DNA of 64,000 nucleotides from Paracamarosporium sp. OC-R06-R3. Taxonomy: Eukaryota; Ascomycota; Dothideomycetes; Pleosporales; Didymosphaeriaceae. Positions 11,519 to 21,726 of this stretch are shown here, one piece after another; the stretch's first letter is position 1; every line of letters begins with the position of its first letter. The notes beneath the pieces are model-generated. The model had not been told where the DNA came from, did no database searches, and saw only the letters and a list, made by a program, of their open reading frames with translations. The stretch spans positions 124,001 through 188,000 of the forward strand of contig JACVRA010000174.1 in the NCBI GenBank assembly GCA_019828545.1, given 5' to 3'. A program made the position numbers and the translations under genes.

Positions 11519-12077
11519 ATTTTGAGGATTTTGTAAGAGTCACGAGAGAGGGGTTTGCGTGGGGCTAAAATAAGAATACTGAATGATGTTGAGGGATGAG
11601 GGCGCAGCGTGTGGCGGTGGAGACGCCCGGTTCTAACCACTTTTAGACCCCTTGTAGAATGGTCGCGTAAACTCACAACTATAGGGTTAAGCGCATCAGC
11701 TGCAAGTATCTGCATTTGTACAGCATTTGTATCCTAAAAGCCAACAGTGCAAAATTATGAGACGATGATTGGATTTGACCATGGTAGTCTAAACAAAACC
11801 AAACTAATACCAGATGAAAAACACGCAATCCAACTTCGAAATGCCAGATAGAAAACACGCAATCCAACTCTGAAATGCCAGACAGAAAACACGCAATTCA
11901 ACTCTGAAATGAGACCAACGTACTGTGTCGTTATAACAACATGCTGAATCCGAGAAATAGAACGCCATCATACTCTTCGTTACTGCCGTAACCTACCTCG
12001 TCCTATCCACCCCATATTAATCAACAGATGATGCAATCCCTTGCTGGGTGGAAGGAGTCTTCGGTTGTACCACAGGA
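11519..12077. other. Intergenic region containing a minisatellite
   Basis: No gene is supported. This region separates the start of the CorA-like gene from the stop of the lysine-rich protein gene. Its main feature is the three-copy 34-base repeat listed separately. Confidence 0.6.
11810..11911. repeat. Three tandem copies of a 34-base unit
   Basis: Three head-to-tail copies start at 11810, 11844 and 11878. Each begins CCAGA and ends CTGAAATG or TCGAAATG, with the core AACACGCAAT in all. Copies differ at only a few positions. The 34-base period is not a multiple of three, so it is not a protein repeat. Confidence 0.92.
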
Positions 12078-14333
12078 TTAGGCGTCTTCTTGAGCAGCAT
12101 CGCCAACTTTGTTCGAGCCAGCGTCGTCATTGAAAAGTGAATCAAGCGAATTAAATGAGGAAGTCGACATCTTCCTGTGCTTGTTTCCTTCAGGGACTTC
12201 TGGGTTTCCATTCATCGTTGAAGGATCTTGCTCCGGCGAAGTCGTCGTTCCTTCGGCACCTCCAGAAACCTCTTCAACGGAAGTCTCCTCGATGATCTCT
12301 GTTTGAATCGTCTCGGTACCTGCAGAGGATTCTTCAACGGGGGCCTCCTCGGCGACTACGGTCTGAACCGTCTCACTGCCATTTTCGGCTGGGATGTTCT
12401 CAATAACATCGTCTTCTTCAGCGGTCTCGTTAACTTCGTTAGAGTCAGCGTGGTTATTAAAAAGTGAATCAAGTGAACTAAACGATGAAGTCGACGTTTT
12501 TCGAGCATACTCACCGATGCTCTGATCGTTTGCTTCGGAGGCCCCCGATGTTCCAGACATCGTTGAAGGGTCCTGCTCCAACGTCTTATCCTTCTCGACA
12601 CCCAAGACTTTTCCAACCTTCGTCTGGTCCACAGACGGCTCAGAGAAGGACTCATTGAGAGGCGAGCTGGTTGGCTTGGGAGAACTGGTGATCTCAATTG
12701 CAGCAGAATCGGCTGCGGGCGTAGGTTGGGCGGTCGCTTTGTTGCCCTCCTTGGTCCCTTCTACATTGGCGGACGCCTTCCGCTTCTTAATCGAAAGCTG
12801 CTTGGCCACATTTGAAGATCCTTGGATATCTTCTTTGCGCTTCTTATTGGCCTGATTGGTGCCATCTTCCTGGAGCGGCGCCTTGCGCTTCTTGGCTGTA
12901 GGCTGGTGGGTCTCCTCGACAGGGACGTGGTTCTCTTTCGATGATGCGCGTGAATTGTCGACCTCCTTGGCACTATCTACCTTACCGGACGCCTTAGTCT
13001 TCTGAGTGGGAGCCTTCTTGGCTCCCTTGAGAGATACCTGGTTGGCTTTCGAAGCTTTGCGTTTCTCGTTGCCTAGGTCGATACCTTCTCCCTTACTGAA
13101 CAATTTGCGTTTCTTACTCGAAGGCTGCTGGATATCAGACGCTTGGTTGTCTTCGGAAGGTTTGCGTTTCCTTGCTGCTTCTTGTTCATTCTGCTTCTGA
13201 GCCTTTACAGCCTTTCTCGCTTGGTATTCTTCCATTTTCTGGCGCGCGATTGCTATCGCTGGATTCTCGACCGTCTTCTTCTTGTTGTTGGATTCCTGCT
13301 GTTCACTCTGATTCGCAGCTTCTTTCTGCTGCGTCGGAACTGAGCTGTTGGCGATATGTCCAAGTATCCCGAGTTCCTTAGACTTCTTGTTCTGGGTCGT
13401 CTCCTCTCCCGCCTTATTGGCCCTCTTCCTCTTCGAGTCCTGCATCTCCTCCATTGCCTTCTGATGAGCAACAGCAGGAAGCTGTTTAATCAGCCGCTCC
13501 ACATTGGGCGCCCGCAATCCCCTTCGCTGCATAGTTCGCTTCACGATCTTGACAATATCATCCACACAATCCAGCACGTTCTTGCTCTTCTCTTTGCAGC
13601 CTTCGTGTGCGTGCAAGTCTTCCTTATGAACCGACGTGACTTCGAAGCGCCAGGAGTTCTTCTTGTTCGCGGGATCGTTGGCAAACCAGAACAGCCGCAC
13701 ATCAATGTGAGGACAGAGTGGAACAGCGGTCAGTTCGTTCCCGGATTGATGCAGGCCCGCGTGCTCTTCGCAGGGGCGGCCGGAGCGGCGGAGACGGAAG
13801 CATTTCTCGCATTCCTTGCGCTCATCGTCATGGGTAGCTTTGGCTTTGACTTTGTCGGCCTTGTCGCGGCTACCGGCAAAGGCGGTGGCCATCATGGCGG
13901 CGGGATTGTCGAATGAAGTTCGGCTGGAACGAAGGTGGTCGTTCTTGGGATGGCGAGAAGGATGGCTAGGACTATCGTGTGCTAGACCTTCCGAAGGATG
14001 AGCAGGACCATCGAGTCCAGATCGATACGAATCGAATAGAGGGCGAGTAGGATCCATGAACGGTTCACGCTTCGTCTCCTTTTTTTCCTCTTTCACATCC
14101 ACTACCTCTTCCTTATCGATCTCGTCCAGCAAGCTCATGATATTGTACTTCTTGACCCCTCCAATCCGCCTCGTCGCCGCGGCCTTTCTCTCTTTATCTT
14201 CGCGCCATTGCCTCTCGAGCTCCTCGTCAGGTACGATCAACGCATCCGTGGTCCTTCCCACCTTCATGGCCAGGTTGCTACCGGTTTGGTTGCGCAGCTT
14301 CATGAGCTTGTCGATGCTGTCGCCACCGGACAT
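12078..14333 (-). CDS. Large Lys-rich, probably nuclear protein of unknown function
   Basis: A single-exon protein of 751 residues that I do not recognise as a named family. The N-terminus (residues 1-75) looks ordered (MSGGDSIDKLMKLRNQTGSN). A Cys/His cluster follows at about 180-200 (CEKCFRLRRSGRPCEEHAGLH, C-x2-C-x9-C-x3-H-x3-H). It leads into a more conserved-looking block (PLCPHIDVRLFWFAND) and then a helical region (VLDCVDDIVKIVKRTMQRRG). Residues from about 300 to 560 are low-complexity with repeated basic KKRK/KKRKA clusters that resemble nuclear localisation signals. The C-terminal 190 residues are acidic and contain two diverged copies of a module with STSSFxSLDSLFN and EQDPSTM. Nuclear location and metal binding by the cluster are inferences. 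Confidence 0.75.
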   Translation of the reverse strand: MSGGDSIDKLMKLRNQTGSNLAMKVGRTTDALIVPDEELERQWREDKERKAAATRRIGGVKKYNIMSLLDEIDKEEVVDVKEEKKETKREPFMDPTRPLFDSYRSGLDGPAHPSEGLAHDSPSHPSRHPKNDHLRSSRTSFDNPAAMMATAFAGSRDKADKVKAKATHDDERKECEKCFRLRRSGRPCEEHAGLHQSGNELTAVPLCPHIDVRLFWFANDPANKKNSWRFEVTSVHKEDLHAHEGCKEKSKNVLDCVDDIVKIVKRTMQRRGLRAPNVERLIKQLPAVAHQKAMEEMQDSKRKRANKAGEETTQNKKSKELGILGHIANSSVPTQQKEAANQSEQQESNNKKKTVENPAIAIARQKMEEYQARKAVKAQKQNEQEAARKRKPSEDNQASDIQQPSSKKRKLFSKGEGIDLGNEKRKASKANQVSLKGAKKAPTQKTKASGKVDSAKEVDNSRASSKENHVPVEETHQPTAKKRKAPLQEDGTNQANKKRKEDIQGSSNVAKQLSIKKRKASANVEGTKEGNKATAQPTPAADSAAIEITSSPKPTSSPLNESFSEPSVDQTKVGKVLGVEKDKTLEQDPSTMSGTSGASEANDQSIGEYARKTSTSSFSSLDSLFNNHADSNEVNETAEEDDVIENIPAENGSETVQTVVAEEAPVEESSAGTETIQTEIIEETSVEEVSGGAEGTTTSPEQDPSTMNGNPEVPEGNKHRKMSTSSFNSLDSLFNDDAGSNKVGDAAQEDA

Positions 14334-15308
14334 GGTGTCGGTCGGAGATCTTCTAGCGGTTTACCTTGAGTTAAGTCGTTGCGAGTACAATACGGTCGTA
14401 TACACTCGATGGTGTTCGGTACCGAGGCGCCTCTATTCACAGATCGTGGCTTCTGTAGCAGTTGACGTTGAGCCGGAGTCAACTGCTACCGGAGTCAAGT
14501 CGAGTGAATGACAGTGAATTAGAACGTACACACTCCAGTGTTCAACACAGGGGGGTTCTTGTTCGTAGATTGCAGATAGTAAAATGTATGATGGTTGACG
14601 TTGAGTGGAAGTCGGGTTGGTTTACCGTCGCGCAGTGTTATGCAGAACACTCAACTCTTCCTCGCGCAGCAGGCATTGTTAACCAGTGCATTGTGCGCAC
14701 ACCGCGAACGGGCCACAATGGGACTCACAATACCCGCGTTATTTTCACGAAAGTATGAGACCGCACGCTCAGGCCCCCATTGTCCTGGCACTTTCTTTCA
14801 TTCACCGCGCGTAATGATGCTATTGTGATAGCTAACCTATTGGATGGGATGCGAACAATCATGCTGAATCTCTGTAGATTGGGGTACCATCGATGTAGTG
14901 CGGTGTTCGCTGGATCGTGTTCACTGTTGATTATCTAGCATTAGTAGGTCAAGGACAAGGAGACGATGGCGCGGTTCGCGAAAAGACAGGCATAAATCAG
15001 AGCAAATGCGGTGATAAAGATACTCATGGGCGACATTTTGAAGAATTGCCCCTGTCAGCAGCCGTTCGTACAAACTGGTGATATGTTTGTTACCTCGAGT
15101 TGCTAATCCAGAGCCACCTTGTACGTATCCTAACAGAATACATTGTTGATCACTTGCAGGGTGGACTTTTCGGAAACCACGAACAAGTATGCTACTTACA
15201 TAGGGTCCTTGCAATGCGTTTCGAGGAAAGACAGGTAAAGAATGGGGCGATGGTACTAAGACACGATGTTCAGAAGAACTACCGCCATCAGTAACCGCGG
15301 ATTACAAG
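14334..15308. other. Upstream region of the Lys-rich protein gene with repeated promoter segments
   Basis: About 1 kb with no supported gene. It contains a diverged tandem duplication (14397-14480 and 14524-14613) and a perfect 10-base inverted repeat. Open frames at 14921-15214 (-) and 15100-15294 (+) overlap and do not look like protein. Confidence 0.5.
14397..14613. repeat. Diverged tandem duplication with an inverted repeat in a putative promoter
   Basis: Copy A (14397-14480) and copy B (14524-14613) share the order CGTA-CACTC, TGTTC, TTC-CAGAT/GTAGAT and GTTGACGTTGAG-GGAAGTC, with small indels. Copy A is followed by a perfect inverted repeat: AGCAGTTGAC at 14457-14466 against GTCAACTGCT at 14478-14487. 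CCGGAGTCAA also occurs twice (14473, 14489). It lies 60-280 bases upstream of the minus-strand start at 14333, so it could carry regulatory sites. Confidence 0.6.
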
Positions 15309-15611
15309 ATGGCGGCGGTACATTACTCACCCCAAACTGCTAAACAGATCATGCCTTATAGCACAAGAGGCACGCATCAAACACCCGAAGCGTCATCCAT
15401 TCAACATTACTTTTCAAAAGTCCCTAACAGAAGTGTGCAAATACATGGAATTCTTACACAACACGCACGCGACAACGCTGAAGCGTTCCGAAAGCGCTAT
15501 TTGTCCATCTACGCTCGTTCCATCAGACATCTCCCAGACCCAAATCCAAACAAACGCCAAGCCAGTCTAAATATGCTGAAGAGCTACATGAGACGACAAA
15601 ACAGTGAATGA
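15309..15611 (+). CDS. Possible small orphan protein
   Basis: An ATG-started open frame of 100 residues with balanced composition (for example FRKRYLSIYARSIRHLPDPN) and no low-complexity run. No family, signal peptide or membrane segment is visible. It lies between the Lys-rich gene and VRG4. It could be chance open sequence; nothing but length and composition supports it. Confidence 0.3.
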   Translation: MAAVHYSPQTAKQIMPYSTRGTHQTPEASSIQHYFSKVPNRSVQIHGILTQHARDNAEAFRKRYLSIYARSIRHLPDPNPNKRQASLNMLKSYMRRQNSE

Positions 15612-15883
15612 TACATGAAGGTATTCCAAGCCATCCTAGCTCCAACGCAATACCATTTCGTAGTCTGGACACCGTATCATGCCGTGTAACCCCAGGATAA
15701 ACTATACGGTGTCCAAATCTTTTCCAAGCAGCTGTTACATGTAAACCCGGGGAGGCCAACATTGAATGCAATTCAACATCGCCAGAGAAGCAACGTGGTG
15801 GGCGAAAAGGACCCGGTCGAAAGCGATGATTAAATTGTATATGGTAAATATCCCGGCGTTTACTTCTGAGCCTAAATAGTGGT

Positions 15884-17174
15884 TTAGGACTTGAAGCTGT
15901 CACGCATGCTTGCGGTGCTAGCACTCACGGAAACGTTGCTCGTAGGCAAAACCTCCTTGGGCTTGCTGCTCTGGCGGACCTTGGCAATAGCGTAAACGAT
16001 ACCGCTGATGAAGCCAATGAAGATGGCGCTGACGCTGCCAAAGGTGACAGGCGCATCGAAGAAAACGAGACCGCTGATGGCGATAGGGAGCTTGTTGAGG
16101 GCACCAACCATAGAGTAGGTGGTGGAAGAGGTAACACGGACACACCAGGCGGATGTGTACGAGATGAAGACCGAGCACATGCCAGAAATGACCATGACAC
16201 AAATTACACGGTTGCGAAGCTCAGGTGGGAAACACTTGGCGAGGTTGGCAGAAGACCAGTCTTCAACGAGGAGCGAAGCAATGAGGAGGATAGGAATAGT
16301 AAGAAGGTTGTTGTAGTACATGGCTGTGATATGGTCAGTACCGCAAATGTGAGTGATGAGAAAACCACCTACTGTCGAAGTCCTTGAAGTTTGTGAGCTT
16401 TATGCGCTTCCTCATGCCCAGAACGTAGGCAGCAGATGCAAAGCAGTTGAGAGCCATCCAGAAGTATCCGGTGTTCAAGGTAGAGACAGCGTCCTTGGAG
16501 GCCTCAGCTTCGCCGTGGCTGGTCAAAGCATGCTGGATGTCAGCCCAGGCAGCGACAACAGAGCTAAGAACCATCAAGCCAAAAGAACCCAGGGCCATAG
16601 GGGTCACGGAGCCTCCAAACCATAGCACCTCTCCGTATGCGATCAGGATGATTGTCAGGTTCTTGAAGATGGTGTAGACGGGAATCGAAAGGTACTTGAT
16701 CGCCCAAGTGCTGGTGTAGATCATGCCGATGAGGAGGAGGGAGATGGGGAACCCTAGAAACGTTAGATGATACAGAGCTGGTGGCATTCGGGCAACGTAC
16801 ATTTCTTAGCCTCGTCGCTGTTGAAGTCGCGGTATGTGATTGTTCCAGAGGCCTTCAGGGTCGAGATGACTGCTACACAGACAATAGACTATGCCATGTT
16901 AGCAACGTGTGTACTGCTAGAAATATAACCGACGGACCTGGACTGCCAACAGGAAGAAGTTGAGGTTGAAGTCGACGCCAGACAGGACGTATTTGTTCGT
17001 CGTCGTCATCAGGATGGAAGAACCACAGTATGCGAGGATGGAGAACAGAGGGCTCTCGGTGACGGAATGCGACCCGTGGGACTTCTGCGGCGGGCGCGCC
17101 GTGGGGGAAGGCACCCTGAACTCCTTGGCCGAGGGCATCTCAATGTACTCGTCGTTCTTCTTATCGTCGGCCAT
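15884..17174 (-). CDS. VRG4: GDP-mannose transporter, Golgi (Vrg4/Gmt1)
   Basis: This antiporter brings GDP-mannose into the Golgi lumen for mannosylation of glycoproteins and lipids, and is essential for wall mannan. Exons 17174-16938, 16888-16801, 16753-16373 and 16323-15884 (introns of 47-49 bases) encode 381 residues, the usual length for the family. About ten hydrophobic helices follow a polar cytosolic N-terminus. The two substrate-binding signatures are present: YYNNLL near the start of the last exon, and GALNK in the segment [18 protein letters not shown]. The C-terminus is polar and Ser/Lys-rich (SSKPKEVLP), as expected for a cytosolic retrieval tail. The gene is divergent from PLP1, with a 536-base shared promoter region. 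Confidence 0.95.
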
Positions 17175-17710
17175 TGCGGAGGTCTGGGACAGAGAACGAG
17201 GCGTGGGAACGGCGATGTGAAGGCTGCGTGCTGAAGTGAGCGGACGCCGCTAGGAACAGCAGGCAGAAGGCGCGATGGGAACTGGGAGGTCTCGAGGAAG
17301 ATAAGAAAGGAGGCTCGAGGTTTTCTGGGGCTGCGATTGATGCGCAGGGAGGCCAAGGAGAATGGTAGCGTAGATGTATCCGGGCTAGCGCCACTTTTTC
17401 ACCCAAATCCAACGTGTTTAATTTCACGCCCGCACCGAACCAGAGCACATCCTGCCAAGCCCCTGCAGCAGTCGTCAGCCTGCGCCGCCAGCACCGCCAT
17501 CGCCTCGCATTTTAGTGGGACTCTGAGTGCAAAACACGGTCGGAACCCATACCCGAACGGACATACATTACGCGTAGCCCTACCGACTGCGGAGGTCCTG
17601 AGAAAAATCTACATCACGTGCCTTGTTCCAAGCTGGAGCTGACGGACCGGCGTATTCATTGATCATATCGTATTACCCCATTCGGGACAGTGCTGCATAT
17701 TACCAGCAAA
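17175..17710. promoter_or_regulatory. Divergent promoter region VRG4/PLP1
   Basis: This is the 536-base gap between two divergent starts, so both promoters must lie here. It is G+C-rich close to VRG4. A perfect CACGTG E-box-type hexamer lies at about 17615-17620, about 90 bases before the PLP1 start. No gene is supported. Confidence 0.5.
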
Positions 17711-18334
17711 ATGTCACAACTTGACTCCAAGGTTGCTGCCATCATTGATGGCGCCAAGGGAGACGAGTCGGACGAAGACGCTCTGATAGCGGAGCTGGAG
17801 AATGATTCTGATCTGGACGCCTTCCGAGAGCAGCGCCGCCAGCAACTGCATGCAGAGTTCGAGCGAGCACAGCAGTTGCGCAATAAAGAGCATGGGACCT
17901 ATGTGGAAATCAAGGACGAGAAGCAGCTGATGGACATCACCACGTCGACCAAGCTTTGCGTCGTGCACTTCTTCAAACCAGACTTCCACCGCTGCGGCAT
18001 CATGGATAACCATCTGGAGTCCTTGGCACCATCTCACTACGAGGCTCGCCTCCTCAGAATCAACGTCGACAACTGCCCTTTCCTTGTCACCAAACTCAAG
18101 ATTCAGGTATTACCCTGCGTCATCGCATTTGTGGACGGCATCGGAGCCGACAGGATCGTCGGCTTTGAGGGTCTCGGACGGACGCCAGACAATTTTACCA
18201 CACGAGACCTTGAGGCGAGGTTGATCCGTTCAGGTGTCTTTGAAAGATCAAAGGTCAGCAAAGAGGATGAGAGGCAAGCACCACGGCGAACCAAGGCAAT
18301 ACAGGAGGACGACGATGATGACGATTGGGATTGA
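17711..18334 (+). CDS. PLP1: Phosducin-like protein Plp1 (TXNDC9 type)
   Basis: Plp1-type phosducin-like proteins are cytosolic co-chaperones of the CCT chaperonin that assist folding of tubulin and actin. The protein is a single exon of 207 residues from the ATG at 17711. I preferred this over the in-frame ATG seven codons upstream (17690), because homologues begin close to this point. An acidic N-terminal helix region (residues 1-60) precedes a thioredoxin-like domain at about 65-170, with the family signature VVHFFKPDFHRCGIMDNHLE and a degenerate active site (no CxxC), as expected. The tail is acidic (EDDDDDDWD). Confidence 0.9.
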   Translation: MSQLDSKVAAIIDGAKGDESDEDALIAELENDSDLDAFREQRRQQLHAEFERAQQLRNKEHGTYVEIKDEKQLMDITTSTKLCVVHFFKPDFHRCGIMDNHLESLAPSHYEARLLRINVDNCPFLVTKLKIQVLPCVIAFVDGIGADRIVGFEGLGRTPDNFTTRDLEARLIRSGVFERSKVSKEDERQAPRRTKAIQEDDDDDDWD

Positions 18335-18960
18335 GCATTTTGAAGGGTAGGCTCCTACTGCACGGCTGCCGTATACAGACCGACGACACATCTTACGGTG
18401 GTCATCACAGAGGGCCCTAACCTGTGTCGTCCCTTTTATACGGACTAAGGTCCTTGCGCTCAAAACGACCACGAGGCACTTCGTCCATCCAAGAAGGCCA
18501 CGCAACACCCCCACAAATGATGTTTATGGAAATTGGGAAGCGTTTGAAGTGGAATGAATGCAATGCCCCTATAGAGCACCCAAATCTTCATACCTAACAA
18601 CATCACGAGCGTGCTGAGCACTGCGATATCCGAGAGTCGGTCATGTTAGAGAGAAGTAGTGCTTACCTAGGCTACTATAGAACAAGATCAACATCAGTAA
18701 AAAAAACCCTTCGCAACCAATCACCCACCGCACCGTGAACCTCCGCGCCATAATCAAAACCTTGCCTATTAAAAATCGGTGGCCCGCACGCCCTCAAGCA
18801 GCTAACTAATCGTGATGACGCCATTCGCGGGGCCCAACCGCAATGCGACTCCAGCAGCCAAATTATTTATTAATATACCCAGCGCGCCCACCACAACCAC
18901 GCCCCTAACCTCCTCCTTGCATAACAGAAAACAAGAGATAGCATACTCCCCTACACAACA
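18335..18960. other. Intergenic region PLP1/ADI1
   Basis: No gene is supported. A CCAAT motif occurs near 18718, about 240 bases upstream of the dioxygenase start, and an A/T-rich ATTATTTATTAATATA-like segment at about 18863 could serve as a core promoter. Confidence 0.5.
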
Positions 18961-19549
18961 ATGAAAGCATACTGGTACGACAACCTCCCCGGCGACCAGC
19001 GCCTCGCGCACGACTCCGGCCGCCCCGTCACGCCCGCGACCCTGCAAAAGCTCGGCATCCTCTACAAGCACTGCCCTACCGTCGCAGAAGTAGACGCGCT
19101 GGCCTCAGAACGCAACTACAAGAATCGTGACGAGATCACGGTGTCGCCGACGACCATGGGCGACGCGTACGAAGCCAAGGTGAAGTCCTTCTTCCACGAG
19201 CACCTCCACGAGGATGAGGAGATACGGTATATCCTCAATGGGGCGGGGTACTTCGATGTGAGGAATGAGGGGGATGAGTGGGTGAGGATTAGGCTGGAGA
19301 AGGGCGATTTGGTGGTTATGCCCGCGGGGATTTATCATCGGTTTACGACGGATGAGGAGAATGTGAGTGGAGTGGATTCATGCGCTGGGTGTGTGGGGTG
19401 GAGTGCTAACACATTGAATGCAGTTCACGAATGCGATGAGGTTGTTCAAGGAGGATCCCAAGTGGACGCCGCTTAATCGCGGGGAGGAGACGGATAAGAA
19501 TCAGTTCCGCCAGGAGTATCTAAAGTTGAGGGAGACGCTGGCGGTGTAG
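18961..19549 (+). CDS. ADI1: Acireductone dioxygenase (methionine salvage)
   Basis: The enzyme oxidises acireductone (dihydroxy-ketomethylthiopentene) to formate and the keto acid precursor of methionine (iron form). Exons 18961-19362 and 19424-19549, joined over a 61-base intron (GTGAGT...ATGCAG), encode 175 residues, the normal length. The cupin core carries the metal ligands in [20 protein letters not shown] and the second His in [11 protein letters not shown]. The C-terminal exon continues [20 protein letters not shown], a strongly conserved segment, which confirms the splice. The product is expected to be soluble in cytosol and nucleus. Confidence 0.95.
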
Positions 19550-20595
19550 GTGGATGATGATGCTGGAAGTCACGAATCTCATTATACTGTTAACTATGCG
19601 GCTTCGGTCGCGCGACCTCAATAAGATACGATTTCGACGGATATCCCCGTTACGCGTACAGCCTTCAGACGCGGAGCCATCACCATCCCGCTCCCTCTTT
19701 CTACTCATGACTTTGACGGCCAAGTCATCCGCCAGATCTATTCGTATACCACCTCCGTCAGAACTATGCATATCTACAACGCAACATACCCAATCTCACC
19801 TACCCTATCTCACTACTTATCTCAAACCCAACCTCCCCTTCACCCCTTAGCCTACCCCACGCCACTGTTCATCCCCGAGCCACACACAAAGAAGTAGATG
19901 ATACATTCTCTCCCCACAGAAAAGCATCCCACACAATGCGTATCACACTTTGAAAGAAGGTATCACAGCGAAGAGGACATTCAGGGCAAAGCGAAAGTAC
20001 AGACAAAGATAGAAAGGGTGTCTTTACAGGGAGACGGATGCGGACTGCAGAGCCCGCTATCGGGAGCTAGATACGTCGACTGGTCTCGCACGAACGATAT
20101 GAGATAGGACATTTCACTGAGAGTGCTTGCACCAGCAGACGTACACATACACAATGGGAGCCAGCGCAACGGCGTACCACGCTGTGACTTCTCCATCACG
20201 CACACAAACAACCACAAGAACCCACAGTGCCTCATCATCATAACTAGTAATATTATTAATATAGCATCCCCACGCCGCACCGCGCGCACGCCACACGCAC
20301 ACAACCAGCACCCACGGCATCATCCATAAACCCATTAAACCAGACCCAACAAAGCCAAAGCCCAGGGCACCCGAAGACACGGTAGTCCAAAACGAAAAAC
20401 CCCCCATCTAATAGCGCGCGCACCAAAGCGGGCGGCGTCGCACCGTCTGAAAAAACACCAATACGCGCCGTACGCACAAGGCTCAAATGCAAATCCCAAA
20501 ATGAATACACCGTCTAACCCCTTCCCAATGCAGTGTGTGCGTGTGCGCCGCGCCCGCGTCGCGCCCGTGCGACGCCATGGCCCGCGGCTAGCCCG
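19550..20595. other. Convergent 3' region between ADI1 and the SLC35-type transporter
   Basis: About 1 kb between two convergent stop codons. The plus strand is C+A-rich between 20,110 and 20,520. No open frame looks like protein, and no obvious terminator hairpin is seen. Confidence 0.55.
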
Positions 20596-21726
20596 CTACT
20601 TGCGCTGCTGCTTCGCGCGCATCGCGAGATGCGAGTACACCCAGCCGCCGCCGAGGGCGAGCAAGACGCCGAGCCAGTCCGTCGGGCTCAGGATCTTGCC
20701 TTCGCTGTACCATCCGAAGGACAGGATGAGGATGGACTTGATGTGGCTGACGATGTTGAAGGTTAGCGCGGAGGTACGGCCGATGATGAGGAACTGCGAG
20801 AGGTTGTACAGGGAGGCCATGATGCCGGAGAGGAAAGCGGAGTAGAGCTTGTCCGAGGGGACTTTGCTGATGTCTGGGATGGTGTCGATGAAGGGGATGA
20901 AGGGGATGAGCATGAGGACGGAGAGCGGCGCTTGGTTGAGGAGCAGTTGCGGCGGGGAGACGGCGAAGTCTTCGATTTTCTTGCCGATCCAGATCTGGTA
21001 GAGGGCCGTGGAGCAGAAGGCCATGGCGGCGACTATGACGCCGAAGAGGGCGGGCCCCGCCGTTTGGTTGATCGTGAAGGAGACGCCGAGGCAGGTGATT
21101 AGGATCGAGGCGAGCATCCACCGCGTTACGGTCTTGCGGAATAGTATGAAGTTTATGAGGACGACGGTCGGCGTGGTCATGACCTTTGAGAGCTGGTAGA
21201 AGCCGATTGTGTTGAAGGTCAGACTGAGGTTGCCGAGCACCACGTAGCCGACGAAGAAGGCGCATACGGGGAGCATGTCCCAGGGGTTCAGTCGGACGGG
21301 TTTGAAGGAGCGGAAGGGTGCTCTCGTCGAGATGAAGAGGACGAGACCGGTCGCGGTAAAATGCCAGCCGACCACCATGAGCTGGCATTGCTTGAGCTGA
21401 TCATCGCTAAATGTCCTAGTTTCCCGTCAGAACGGCTGCCCAAATCTCCATATATGTTGTCCGTACCGCTTGCTGAGAAAGACGAGACCGAGCGTGGACA
21501 CGGTATTGAGGAATATCCAGAGGCTCGTTATGAGCTTCTCTTTGAGGGGTATCCCCACGGGCTCTTCGGGAGGCTGGTACTTGGGCAGTTCTTGCAATTC
21601 CATGGAATCGTGGGGATCCACGTTATCGACGAGGCCCTCGATCGAGGGGCGCTTCTCGGCAGCTACTCAAGGGTCAATGAGGGTTGCGCGTCGCAAATCA
21701 GGGTCTCCACAGGGTCGCATACCCAT
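20596..21726 (-). CDS. SLC35E3-like nucleotide-sugar/triose-phosphate transporter family protein
   Basis: A drug/metabolite-transporter superfamily carrier, probably in the Golgi or ER; its substrate cannot be read from sequence. Exons: a 4-base first exon 21726-21723 (ATG plus G), then 21662-21467 and 21415-20596, with introns of 60 and 51 bases, giving 339 residues. The second exon starts in frame as AAEKRPSIEGL only after this splice, and no other ATG fits as well. The protein has a short cytosolic N-terminus, then about ten helices, beginning LITSLWIFLNTVSTLGLVF. Family-typical blocks include LSKVMTTPTVVLINFILF and ALTFNIVSHIKSILIL. The C-terminus KQQRK is dibasic, consistent with COPI-dependent retrieval. 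Confidence 0.88.
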
